64,000 nt of DNA from Aureococcus anophagefferens (Eukaryota > Sar > Pelagophyceae > Pelagomonadales > Pelagomonadaceae), in the NCBI RefSeq assembly GCF_000186865.1, contig NW_008705570.1:557147-621146 (forward strand), written 5' to 3'. Position 1 is the first letter of the stretch, and each line of letters starts with the position of its first letter. The translations under genes were made by a program, and so were the position numbers. Below are positions 26,982 through 36,701 of the stretch, in pieces. The notes beneath the pieces were generated by a model that saw nothing but the letters and a program-made list of their open reading frames with translations, was not told the origin of the DNA and made no database searches.

Positions 26982-29900
26982 TCATCCGCCGCCCGTCGAC
27001 GACGACGACGGGGCGCGCTCGAGGACGGGCCGCTCGATCGCCGGCGCCGCGGCGGCCTCGAGCTGCGCCTGGGCCGCGTCGCCGCCGAAGAACCGCGGCG
27101 GCGGGGGGGACTTGGACTTCTTGCGCTGGCGCGGCGTGGAGCCGCTGCTGGAGCGGTCCCGCTTGAGCACCGCGGGCGCGGCGACGGGCGGCGCGTCGGC
27201 GACGGCGACGCGGGCCGGCGCGAGGCCGTGCGCGACGTCGAGCTCCGCGGGCGCCGGCTCCGGCGGCGCGGTCGTCGTCGGCGTGTTCGCGGCGCTCGCG
27301 TCGCGCCTGCGAAGCGTGATGCTCTGGAGCAGCTGCGGCTCGCCGCGCCGGAAGCACTCGTGCTCGTAGGTGCCGACCCAGCGGCCCAGCTTGATGCACT
27401 TGAACCCGTAGAGGTTCAGCATGCGCGTGAAGGACGCCCACTTGTTGTGGGAGAAGTACGCGGGCAGCACCTCCTCGCAGAACCGCGTGCGGTCCCGGAC
27501 GATGAACGCGCGGCCGTCCTCGCACCAGCTCACGATGGCCTCGTCCTCGGGCACGTCGCTGTAGCGGTTGACGAAGTCGGAGACCTTCTCCGGGAAACTG
27601 GCCGTGGCCACGAACTCGGGCGACGGCGCGGCGACGGCCGCGGGCCGCGCCGGCGCCGCCGCGGGCCGCGCCGGCGACCGGTCCATGGGGTCGACGATGG
27701 GCGCCTCGCGGTTCACGCCCGGCGCCGCGCGCGACGCCGGCGGCGGCGCGGCCGCGAAGGCGAGCGCGGCGCCCAGAGCCACCGGCGGTGGCGGCGCGTA
27801 GCAGCCGTGGGGCGGCGGCGCCGCGCCGTAGTCCGCGGGCTGCGCCGGCGGGGGCGCGCGCGCGGGCGCGCGCGACCGGCGCCGCGTCTTGCTCCGCTTC
27901 TTCGACGACGGCGCGACGTGGCCGCTCGAGCGCCGCGCGAGGAAGGTCTGGGCGATGTCGCGCCACTTGACGACGGTCTCGCGCGCGTCGCGCGCCCGTT
28001 TGGCCTCCGTGATGAGGCGCACCAGCCGGTCGTCCTTGACGTCGACCTTGGCGAGCGCCTCGACGGTGGCGATGCCGTTGGCCATGAGGCGGCTGATCTT
28101 CGCGGCGCCGAGGGACTGGAGCTTGTCGAGGCACGTCCCACCCGCGCCGCCGCGGTCGTAGGAGTGCGGCACCTGGGGCAGGTCGTAGGGCGCGGGCCGC
28201 GCGGGCGTCGGCGGCTCGTAGGGCTGCGCGAACGGCGACAACCGCGACATGGACGCGGGCTGGCCGTGGAAGCCGTAGCCGTCGAAGCCGTGGAGGCCGT
28301 GGGAGCCGTAGGTCAGCGCGGCCGCGGGTGGCGGCGCGTCGGGGAGCTGCGGCGCGGCGGGGAACGCGAGCGCGGCCGCGAGGCCCGGCTCGGGCGGCGG
28401 CGGCGGCGCGACCGCGTGCGTCTCCGCGGCGACGCCGCGCTCCGCGTCGTCGAGCTTCACCTCGTCGCCGACGTCCGAGGCGGCGATGGGCGGCGCCGCG
28501 TAGTAGCCGTGCGGCGGCGGCGCCGCGCCGTAGAGCGGCGCCACGCCGTAGAGCGGCGCCGCGTAGTAGCCGCGCGGCGGCGGCGCCGCGCCGTAGAGTG
28601 GCGCCGCGCCGTAGCCGTGCGGCGCGCCCCCGGAGAGAGCGGCGCGCGTAGTAGCCGTGCGTGCGCGCCGGCCGCGCGCGGCGTCCGCGGCGTCGAGCGC
28701 GCCGGCCGTGGCGAGCTCCCGCTCGAAGTCGCGCGGGCCGCCGTCGGCGCCCGTGAGGACGTCGCCGAGGTCGGCGCGCAGGAACGCGTCGCTGTCGGAC
28801 GCCGCGCGCCAGGCGCTCAGGCGCCTTTTAACGGACTTCAGCGGCCGCGTCTGGACCAGCGCGTGGACCTGGGGCCCCGTCGCGTCCCTGCCGAAGAGCT
28901 CGACGGCGTCGAAGAAGCGGAGCTTCTCGACGCGCGTGTACCCCGCGGCGCGGCCGCGCGGCGCCGCCGGCGGCGCGTCGCTCATGGGCTCGTCGCCGTC
29001 GCCCGCCGCCGGCGGCGCGGCGGACGCGTCGCCGTCGCGGTAGGCCACGAGGTCGGCGTGGTAAAAACCGGCGAGGGCGGGCGCGCGCTCCTCGGCCGCG
29101 GCGACGGCGTCGGCGGGCGAGAGGCCCAGCGCGGCGCCGTGCGCGGCGTCGAGCGCGGCGGCCGTGGCGAGCTCCCGCTCGAAGTCGCGCGAGCCGCCGT
29201 CGGCGCCCGTGAGGACGTCGCCGAGGTCGGCGCGCAGGAACGCGTCGCTTTCGGACGCCGCGCGCCAGGCGCTCAGGCGCCTTTTAACGGACCGCAGCGG
29301 CCGCGTCTGGACCAGCGCGTGGACCTGGGGCCCCGTCGCGTCCCTGCCGAAGAGTTCGACGGCGTCGAAGAAGCGGAGCTTCTCGACGCGCGTGAAATGC
29401 GCGCCCTTGCTCGACGCCGGCGGCGCGTCGCTCATGGGCTCGTCGCCGTCGCCCGCCGCCGGCGGCGCGGCGGACGCGTCGCCGTCGCGGTAGGCGACGA
29501 GCTCGGCGTGGTAAAAACCGGCGAGGGCGGGCGCGCGCTCCTTGGCCGCGTCGACGGCGTCGGCGCGCGTGACGGCCGGCCGCGCGGCGACGGCGTCGGC
29601 GGGCGAGACGGTCGGCCGCGCGGCGCCGCCGCGCGACGCGCGCCGGCCGTCCGCGGCGTCGAGCGCGCCGGCCGTGGCGAGCTCCCGCTCGAAGTCGCGC
29701 GGGCCGCCGACGGCGCCCGTGAGGACGTCGCCGAGGTCGGCGCGCAGGAACGCGTCGCTGTCGGCCGCCGCGCGCCAGCGGCGCAGGCGCCCTTGAACGA
29801 ACTCCAGCGCCCGCGTCTGGACCAGCGCGTGGACCTGGGGCCCCGTCGCGTCCCTGCCGAAGAGCTCGACGGCGTCGAAGAAGCGGAGCTTCTCGACGCG

Positions 29901-32425
29901 CGCCCAGTAACGCGTCGCGCCGTTGCTCGCCGCCGGCGGCGCGTCGCTCATGGGCTCGTCGCCGTCGCCCGCCGCCGACGCCGCGACGGACGCGTCGCCG
30001 TCGCGGTAGGCGACGAGCTCGGCGTGGTAAAAATCGGCGAGCGCGGGCGCGCGCCCCATGGCCGCGGCGACGGCGTCGGCGCGCGTGACGTCCGGCCGCG
30101 CGAGCTTGGCCTGCAGTTTCGACCAAACCGGTTGTCCCCCGAGGAAACGCGCGGAGTGTCCCGCGAATTGATGCCGCGCCTCGTCGCACTTCGGCGCGTC
30201 GACCAGCCCAGCGAACGCGTCGATGGCGTGAAACTTTTGGTGCTTGTCGCACCATTTGAAGTCGGTCAAGGTGGCCTTGTGGTGCCAGACCTTGCCCTGG
30301 CACTCCTGGCACACGTCGGCCCGGGGTATAAATCCCCCGCACATACAACACCGGCTGGGGACGACGACGAAGTTCGCCGCGTCGTCGATGTCGTAGTCGA
30401 CGCGGTAGTCGATGTCGTAGTCGACGCGGTAGTCGATGCGCGCGTCCGGCGTCGCCGCGTTGGCCTCGGGCGGCCAGACCCGGTAGCTGGTCGAGTCGAT
30501 CTCGTTGAGCACGGCCTCGTTGGCGTCGCGCACGAACGTCGCGTGGTAGTAGGCCAAAGCGCCGCGCGACTGCATTCGGGCTAAAGTTTGGCCCGTCTGG
30601 AGCCGCGCGGGGCGGAACTGGTGCGCGATGAGCAGGCCGTGGAAGTACGTGAACTTGGACCGGGATCCGTTGTGAACCACCGTCCAGTCCTTGCAGAAAG
30701 ACTGGAGGTCACGCACGACGAAGATGCGGCCGTCCGCGGACCAGGCCGCGACGTCGTGGGACGCGTTGTCGATCATGGCCTTGAGGACGCGCGGGAAGGG
30801 CGCAGCGCGGACACCGAGAGCCGCGCCGCACGTGCCGTAGCAGTTGTGCTTCAAAATGCGGTCGTCGCGTACGCTGCAGTACTTGCCGCATAAGTTGCAG
30901 GCGCGATAGCTCGCTTTGGACGCATTGGAATACCAACGGTACTCGACCGCGCTGGGCGTCCGACCGGTGCCGAGCCGCTCCGCGACGGCGCTCCAGCTCG
31001 CGCTGCCGAGCTCGGCGACGAGGTTCTTCAGGAGCGACTCCTCCTCGGTAGACCACCGCTGCTCGGCGTAGCAGGAGAGCTGCGCCGGCCCCGGCTCGAC
31101 GACCGGCTCCGGCTCGACGACCGGCTTCGGCCCGACGACGGATTCAGGCGCCGGCTCCGGCTCGGCGAGCGGCGACGACGAGGGAGCCGCGGGGCGCCGC
31201 CGCGAGCTCCGGCGGGGCGGGTCGCTCGGGGCCGCCGGCGACGTCGAGCCCACGAGGCGTCGCTGGCCGGCGCGCGCGACGGTCGACCCCCGCGGCGCGG
31301 TCGCCGCGGGCGTGGACGCCAACCCCAAGGCAACGAGAGCCTCATGGTTCTGCTGGATGCGCTGCGTGCCTGCGCGGGGCGGCGGTCCGGGCGCGGTCGC
31401 GGGAGCGAGGGGCGCCGACGCGCCACGTCCGTCCGCGTAGGAGTTGTCGGCGGAGCTCGCCCGCCGCCTCGCCGCCTCCGCGCGGCACTCCGACTGGGAG
31501 CACGTCCAACCGGGCGCGCTGCCGAACTTGCGGTACTTGAGCAGCTCGCCGCAGAAGCACGGTACCTACGCACGCCTTCGGTGTCCGCGGCAATAACCCT
31601 CGCGGACGCGGGCGTCGAGACGAGATCGCCGCCGTTCAGTCTCGCGAGGGACGGGATGTCCTCGCAGTACCGGCAGCGCTCGAAGTCCGCCTTCGTGTGT
31701 TTGCACGGCGCGACGCCGCCCTCGGGCCGCCAGCGCGCCACGAAGCCGTCGTCGACGTGCTGGAGCACGCCGCGGCGCATGACCGCGTCCACCAGCTCGG
31801 TCGCCGGCGGGCCGTAGTCGATCTGGCACGCGTCGCCGCCGGGCCGGAGCCAGACGCGCGCGGGCCGCCAGACGTTCCGCATCTCCGCCGTCTCGTCGTC
31901 CTGGATCTCGTGGACCACCTCGATCAACATCGACGGCTCCGCCGCGGCCGACGGCGCCGCGCCGTCTGCGGGCGCGACGTCCGCGACCGCGACCGCCGGC
32001 GGCGTCGCGGGCGCCGCGCTCGCCGCGCGCCGGCGCCGGCGCGACGGGCCCTGGCCCAAATCCGCGACAACGACCGAAGCCTCGCGGCTCGCGCCGGCCA
32101 GGTCCACGTTGCGGCGGAGGAGGTCGCTCTCCCTCTCGTCTAAAACCGCGCGCTGCGCGTCCAGCGCCGCCGTCAGGACGAGGGAGTGATCCAACTCAGA
32201 GGCCGTCCCGGTGGTGATGGCCCGGTCGAGGACCGTCGTCGCCACCACATGGCTCAGCTGCGCGACACTTTCCGGCTGCGCCGGCCCCGGGCCGGGGGTG
32301 CCGAAAGTCGCACCGCTGAGGCCTTCGAGCATCGCGCGCTCCCGCACGTCGAGCGCACGCCTCTCGTGGGCGATGCGGTCGTTTTCCACGAGTGCTTGCT
32401 GAACTTCGGGGTGCACGGGCGTCAT
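26982..32425 (-). CDS. Giant transcription regulator with zinc ribbon, SANT/Myb repeats and HSF-type domains
   Basis: Exons 32425-31622 and 31565-26982 join in phase 0 over a 56-bp GT-AG intron, giving 1795 aa. In order, the protein shows a coiled N-terminus and a Cys-rich ribbon (FERCRYC, VPCFCGELLKY, WTCSQSEC) across the intron. A SANT/Myb motif (RWSTEEESLLKNLVAELG, about residue 440) is followed by a partial HSF-like fold (FPRVLKAMID, DGRIFVVRD, about 525-590). A second Cys cluster (CCMCGGFIPRADVCQEC) comes next, then three near-identical repeats of roughly 130 residues with RVEKLRFFDAVELFGRD. After a Tyr/Pro-rich tract and a helical segment, a full HSF DNA-binding domain lies near the C-terminus (FPEKVSDFV, WCEDGRAFIVRD, FTRMLNLYGFK). 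It is predicted to be a nuclear DNA-binding regulator. The combination is unusual. Confidence 0.8.
28690..30090 (-). repeat. Three long intragenic repeats in the giant regulator
   Basis: Three tandem copies of a roughly 390-450 bp coding segment lie at about 28690-29100, 29110-29530 and 29640-30090. All contain the same series: an APALAGFYHAELVAYRDG-type start, a GDGDEPMSDAPP linker, the SANT-like VEKLRFFDAVELFGRDATG, and a FLRADLGDVLTGA end. DNA identity is high by eye, indicating recent duplication or gene conversion. Confidence 0.8.
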
Positions 32426-32710
32426 GCCGTGCGCCACTTCAGGCCGCCGAGACCGAGTCTGTTGGCGCGGAGCTCACGAGCCTGCTCACATGCCGGCGCA
32501 TGTGCAACATGACTGCACTGAGCCGTTGTTGTATCTAGAAGCATGCGAATGGAATGCGAGTTCGCGTGTCTGCGACTTCGATGCCTGGACTGAGCACGCC
32601 TTCTAGCTAGAGGGCGCACACGTTTGCGCACGCCTTCGCAGCGCATCGACGCGCAGGAAGTCAGCTGCGTCGCGAAATCAGCCCGTGCGGCTCGGCAGTG
32701 CAGGACTACG

Positions 32711-34146
32711 ATGGCAGCCCGTTGTTGCTTGTTCGTTCTCGCGATCGCATCGACGGTGTCCTGCGGTTACGTTCGACGCGGCGCGACGCTCAGAGTCGGC
32801 TACCAGGGCTTCGACGCGGCGTCCCACTACTCATTTGAGAACGGCCGCTACGTCGGCGCCTACCCGGAGGTCACGTCGCTCCTGGCGCGGGAGCTCGGCG
32901 TCGTCACGGAGGACGTCACGCTCGGGTTCAACGACGACGACGCCATCCTGGACAGCTGGATGGAGCCGCTGAGGAATGGTGACATCGACTTCACGCTCCA
33001 GGGCACGCCGTTCTACGACGGCTTCTTCTACAGCTCGCCCGAGCGATCACGCAGCGAGGGCTCGTGAAGGTGAGCCACCGCGACGCGGGCCTCTGGTCCA
33101 TCTTCGCGCCCTTCCACTGGAAGCTCTGGCTGGCCATCTGCGGGGCCGTCGTGCTCGGCACCGTCGTCATGGGCGCCATCGCCTACCTGAACGAGGAGTG
33201 GGCCGGGCCGCGGCGCGACCCGCTCGAGTTCGGGACCATGCTCTACCACTCCATCACGCTCCTGCTCGGCGGCGACGATCTGGGCGGCGTCATGGCGACG
33301 GACTCCGGCGGCGCGCGACTGCACCGGCTCGGGCTCCTGTTCCTGGCGCTCGTGACGACGGCGACGTTCACGGCGAACCTGGCGGCCTTCCTCACGAATC
33401 CCGAGCGCGTCGTCCACGGGCCGAGGAGCCTCGAGGAACTCGGCCAGTCCACGGCGTGCCTGACCTACGACTTCATGGCCCCGTACCTGGAGAACCTCGT
33501 CGGGGGCGTCGTCCTGCCGCCGGACGGCCTCTTCGCGAACGAGGATTACACGGGGCGGAGCGCCTGGTGCATCGACCGCGTCAAGTCCGAGGACGTCGAC
33601 GTGTTCATCACGTCCGAGGCGAACGTCCACGCGCTCGAGGACTGCGCCCGCCTGGCGGTCGCGAGCAACGTCGAGATCATGCCGAGCCTCTTCTACGCGG
33701 TCACGCGGGACATGCACTTGATGGTTAACCTGTCCTACGCGATGGAGGAGCTGCGGATCAACCGCGACTACTACGAGGCCCTGAATCGGCACTACAGGAC
33801 CTACGACGCCTGCGACGACGCGAGCGCGGACGCCGACGAGTCGGCGCAGATCTCCGTGGGCTCCTTCGCGAGCGTTTTCCTTCTCTACTTCGCGAACGCG
33901 GCCCTCTCCGTCGCGATCGCCGCCTCCGAGGCGCGGCGCCGCGGCCGCGGGGCCGCGGCGAAGGAGGAGCCCGCCGCCGAGCCCGCCGCGGAGGCGACGG
34001 CGCGGCCGACGATGGCGGACCTGTACCGGAAGCGGCGCGCGTCCACGGAGAAGCGGCGGTCGGCCGTCGGCCGGGGCCGCGCGGCGGCCGCCGGCCGCGG
34101 CGCGAAGGCGCTCGTCCGCGACGCGCCGACAGTGGAGCTCGTCTAA
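32711..34146 (+). CDS. Ionotropic glutamate receptor-like channel, one-base frame break
   Basis: From ATG 32711 a signal peptide (CCLFVLAIASTVSCGYV) leads into a ligand-binding lobe (LRVGYQGFD, GAYPEVTSLLARELGV, DIDFTLQGTPFYDGFFYSSP). Near 33043 the frame must shift by one base to continue ITQRGLVKVSHRDAGLW. M1 (WLAICGAVVLGTVVMGA), the pore loop and the hallmark M3 motif TFTANLAAFLT follow (SYTANLAAF in animals). The second ligand lobe and M4 (ASVFLLYFANAALSVAIAA) are present. It lacks the large amino-terminal domain and is about 478 aa, similar to minimal GluR0-type channels. It is predicted to be a ligand-gated cation channel of the plasma membrane. The last codons overlap the convergent neighbour. 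Confidence 0.85.
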
Positions 34147-35102
34147 TCCTTCTTACCGGCCAGCACCTTGTGGCTCTTGAAGAAGACGCCGTCGACGAGC
34201 GCGGCGAGGGAGAAGCAGCCCCCGACGATGGCGCAGATGGACACGGCGAACTCGGGCAGGGACTTGCGCTGCTTCGCGACCTCGATGGTCACGGGGTAGA
34301 AGTCGTAGTAGAAGTAGACGCCCGGCGTCGCGGACGGGTCCGCGAGGAGCCGCCGCTCGGGGATGAAGTTCTCCGCGAGACTGTACTGGTTCGTCATCGT
34401 GTACCCGAAGGCGCCGTGGATGACCGTGGGGATGACCTTGAGCACGTAGTGCTGCTGGCCGCTCTCCGTCGGCGAGTTGACGACGCCGTCGAGGGGCGCC
34501 GCCGTGTCCCCGGTCTTCTTCCCGAAGGACAGCGCGTGGACCTTGTGCGTGATGTTCACGTGCCGGTGCTTCTCCATCATGTTGATCTGGCCCACGAGCA
34601 TGGCCAGCGGGCCCGGCAGCCCGACGGGCCGCCCGCCGCCGGGGCCGTCGGCGTCGGGCGACAGGCCCACGTGGAAGTTCGCCGACACCTTGCCCACGGA
34701 CAGGCGCCCGTCGAGCGTGCACGCCGCCTCCGGGTCGGCCTCGGGCGCCCACGCGCCGAGCTCGGACGGCGTCGGCGGCCTGAACTCGACGCGGTTGATG
34801 GCCTCCTTCAGGCCCCGCGCGGACTCGACGGAGATCTCGAGGTCGTCGCACTCGACGTGCGCGAACGTCATGTGCACGTCGATGGGCAGCCGGTCCGGCA
34901 CCTTGAACGACCGCGAGCCCCACGCGCTGTCGCCGTCGTCGACGCCGAGGTGGTGGATCGTCACGGGCGCGAAGAAGGCGCTCAGCTCGAAGAAGAGGAG
35001 CAGCGCGATCGACGCGACGGCGCAAAAGGTCACGAGCGCGCCGCAGACCGTGCGCTCCTGCACGCCCTCGACGGCGCGCGCCAGCAGGTGCGCCGGCGCC
35101 AT
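34143..35102 (-). CDS. ERGIC/Erv41-Erv46-like ER-Golgi cargo receptor
   Basis: The protein is 319 aa, single exon. A first membrane span near residues 23-47 (FCAVASIALLLFFELSAFFAP) is followed by a large lumenal beta-rich domain (PIDVHMTFAHVECDDLEISVE, VNITHKVHALSFG, HYVLKVIPTV). A second span lies near the C-terminus (FAVSICAIVGGCFSLAALVDGVFF). The cytosolic tail ends KVLAGKKD, reminiscent of a dilysine retrieval signal but shifted by one. Family members form hetero-oligomers that retrieve or carry cargo between ER and Golgi in COPII/COPI vesicles. All hallmarks and length fit. The stop codon overlaps that of the glutamate receptor gene. Confidence 0.9.
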   Translation of the reverse strand: MAPAHLLARAVEGVQERTVCGALVTFCAVASIALLLFFELSAFFAPVTIHHLGVDDGDSAWGSRSFKVPDRLPIDVHMTFAHVECDDLEISVESARGLKEAINRVEFRPPTPSELGAWAPEADPEAACTLDGRLSVGKVSANFHVGLSPDADGPGGGRPVGLPGPLAMLVGQINMMEKHRHVNITHKVHALSFGKKTGDTAAPLDGVVNSPTESGQQHYVLKVIPTVIHGAFGYTMTNQYSLAENFIPERRLLADPSATPGVYFYYDFYPVTIEVAKQRKSLPEFAVSICAIVGGCFSLAALVDGVFFKSHKVLAGKKD

Positions 35103-35791
35103 CGCTGACGTCGGCTGCGGTCGACGAGCGTCGAGCGGTCGCGCGCGCGCGTGGATGCCGTCGAGGACGAGCTCAGCGGTCGCGCGTGGGACGCCGCCGA
35201 CGGCCGCGTCGCCGGCCTTCGAGACGATTTGTGGCAGAGGTCAAGAGCCGCCCGGGATAAATCCCGCGGTACCTCATGCCGGATTCTTCGATCGCGGGCC
35301 CGGCACCCACCCACCCACCTCCTGGCCAATCAGGGACCTCCGTTTCGTTAGTTGCCTTCAAGTTGCCGCTCGCAAAATCGCCACAACGCGCGCGCGATTC
35401 CGCGCGCGCGCTCTCTCGTGTCGCGGAGCTGCGCGGTCCAATCTCCGCTTTGCGATGAGAACGGGCACCCGCGCCGCTCGACTCGCCGCGGCGAGAAGCG
35501 GCGCTTGCCCAGAGACGACGATAGCGGCGTGAAGACACGTCGCCGAGGCGCCGCGCGACCGTCAGCCGCGGCACCGCGGGTCATGACCGCGCGCGCGCGC
35601 GCGCGTTACAAGTACCCATCAGTACACTGTAGATTTTCCAAACCAGGCCTCCGGACCCACCCACCCACCTCGCCATGAGGTTCGAATCTTTTGTCCGTGG
35701 GTGGCTCGTGCAGAGGTCGATGAATCGCTGAACGACAGAGCATCTCTGCCTTCTCGCCGCCGGCGAGGTGTCTGCACCTTCTGAGCGGAGC
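35103..35791. promoter_or_regulatory. Divergent intergenic region with paired CCCACCCACCCACCT motifs
   Basis: The 689 bp lie between the starts of the ERGIC protein (-) and the mitochondrial carrier (+). They contain the motif ACCCACCCACCCACCT twice (about 35305-35320 and 35655-35670), a CCAAT box (GGCCAATCAG near 35325) and a GC dinucleotide run (about 35587-35605). The complement of the repeated motif is a potential G-quadruplex sequence. No coding frame is convincing. Confidence 0.5.
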
Positions 35792-36586
35792 ATGGGCTCC
35801 AGCGACCTGCCGATCGCCCACTTCTCCGGCGCGGCCATCGCCGCGCTCTTGAATTTCCCGCTCTGGCGCTACGCGACGATGGCCCAGGCCAAGTACGAGG
35901 TCGCCGGCGTCGGCCGCGCGACCTGGGGCGCGCTCTTGGGCCCGCCGTACCGGGGCGTCGCGGGCATCGTCGGCGGCATGACCGTCGCGCGCGGCGGCAT
36001 CTTCCTGCTGAGCGACGTGGGCACGAAGGCGCTCCGGCGCCGCGGCGTCGAGGGCCCGGCCGCGGTCGTGCTGCCGCCGCTCGCGGCGTCCGCGGTCGTC
36101 CAGGTGCTGAAACAGCCCATCGTCCGAGGTGGGGTCATGCTCCAGAATCCCACGAACCCGAGCGGCACGCTCCTGGGCACGCTGCGCCTGCTCGCGGCGA
36201 CGCGCGGGCCCCGGAGCCTCTGGCACGGCACGTCCGCCGGCCTTTTGAAGACGGCGCCCAAGTACTGCGTCGCCATCGCCGCCAAGGACGCCCTCGAGGC
36301 GCGCCTGCCCCGCGCGGCGACGCCGGGCGACGAGCTGCTGCGCGACGCCGCGAAGGCGGCCGCCGCGGCCGTCTGCGGCGCGGTGCTGACGAACCCGCTG
36401 GACGTGCTCCGCAACGAGATGTTCAAGACGGACCTGGGCTTCTTCGACGCGCTCGCGTACCTGAACCGCGAGCACCCACACTGGATCTTCCGCGGCGCGA
36501 AGCAGAACCTCGTCGCCGTCGCCGCGCCCGTCGGCGCGACCATCTTCTTCACGGACCAGCTCAAGCGAATACTCGCGAGCCGGTAA
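35792..36586 (+). CDS. Mitochondrial carrier family protein
   Basis: The protein is 264 aa from ATG 35792, single exon. It shows the carrier pattern of paired helices with a PxD/E-x-x-R/K signature visible in the last repeat (TNPLDVLRNEMFK). Degenerate versions appear earlier (LNFPLWRYATM, VLKQPIVRGGV). SLWHGTSAGLLKTAPKY and HWIFRGAKQNLVAVAAPVGATIFF match the loop-helix parts of the fold. Two of the three signatures are weak, so this may be a divergent or non-exchanging member. The substrate is unknown. It is expected in the mitochondrial inner membrane, or in plastid or peroxisome. Confidence 0.8.
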   Translation: MGSSDLPIAHFSGAAIAALLNFPLWRYATMAQAKYEVAGVGRATWGALLGPPYRGVAGIVGGMTVARGGIFLLSDVGTKALRRRGVEGPAAVVLPPLAASAVVQVLKQPIVRGGVMLQNPTNPSGTLLGTLRLLAATRGPRSLWHGTSAGLLKTAPKYCVAIAAKDALEARLPRAATPGDELLRDAAKAAAAAVCGAVLTNPLDVLRNEMFKTDLGFFDALAYLNREHPHWIFRGAKQNLVAVAAPVGATIFFTDQLKRILASR

Positions 36587-36701
36587 CAGTCTCGCGGCGC
36601 GCGGACGAAGACCGGGGTGGCTGTTTACGGTGATTCGAGGGTTCGGTGAATTTTCGGGTGAATTGTCGAATGGCGAATTGCGGGGTTTTTGGAGGGGGAT
36701 T

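Noticed and set aside
35670..35710. tRNA gene suggested by GGTTCGAATC
   Set aside because: The flanking bases do not pair into a T stem and no matching acceptor or anticodon arm can be found upstream.
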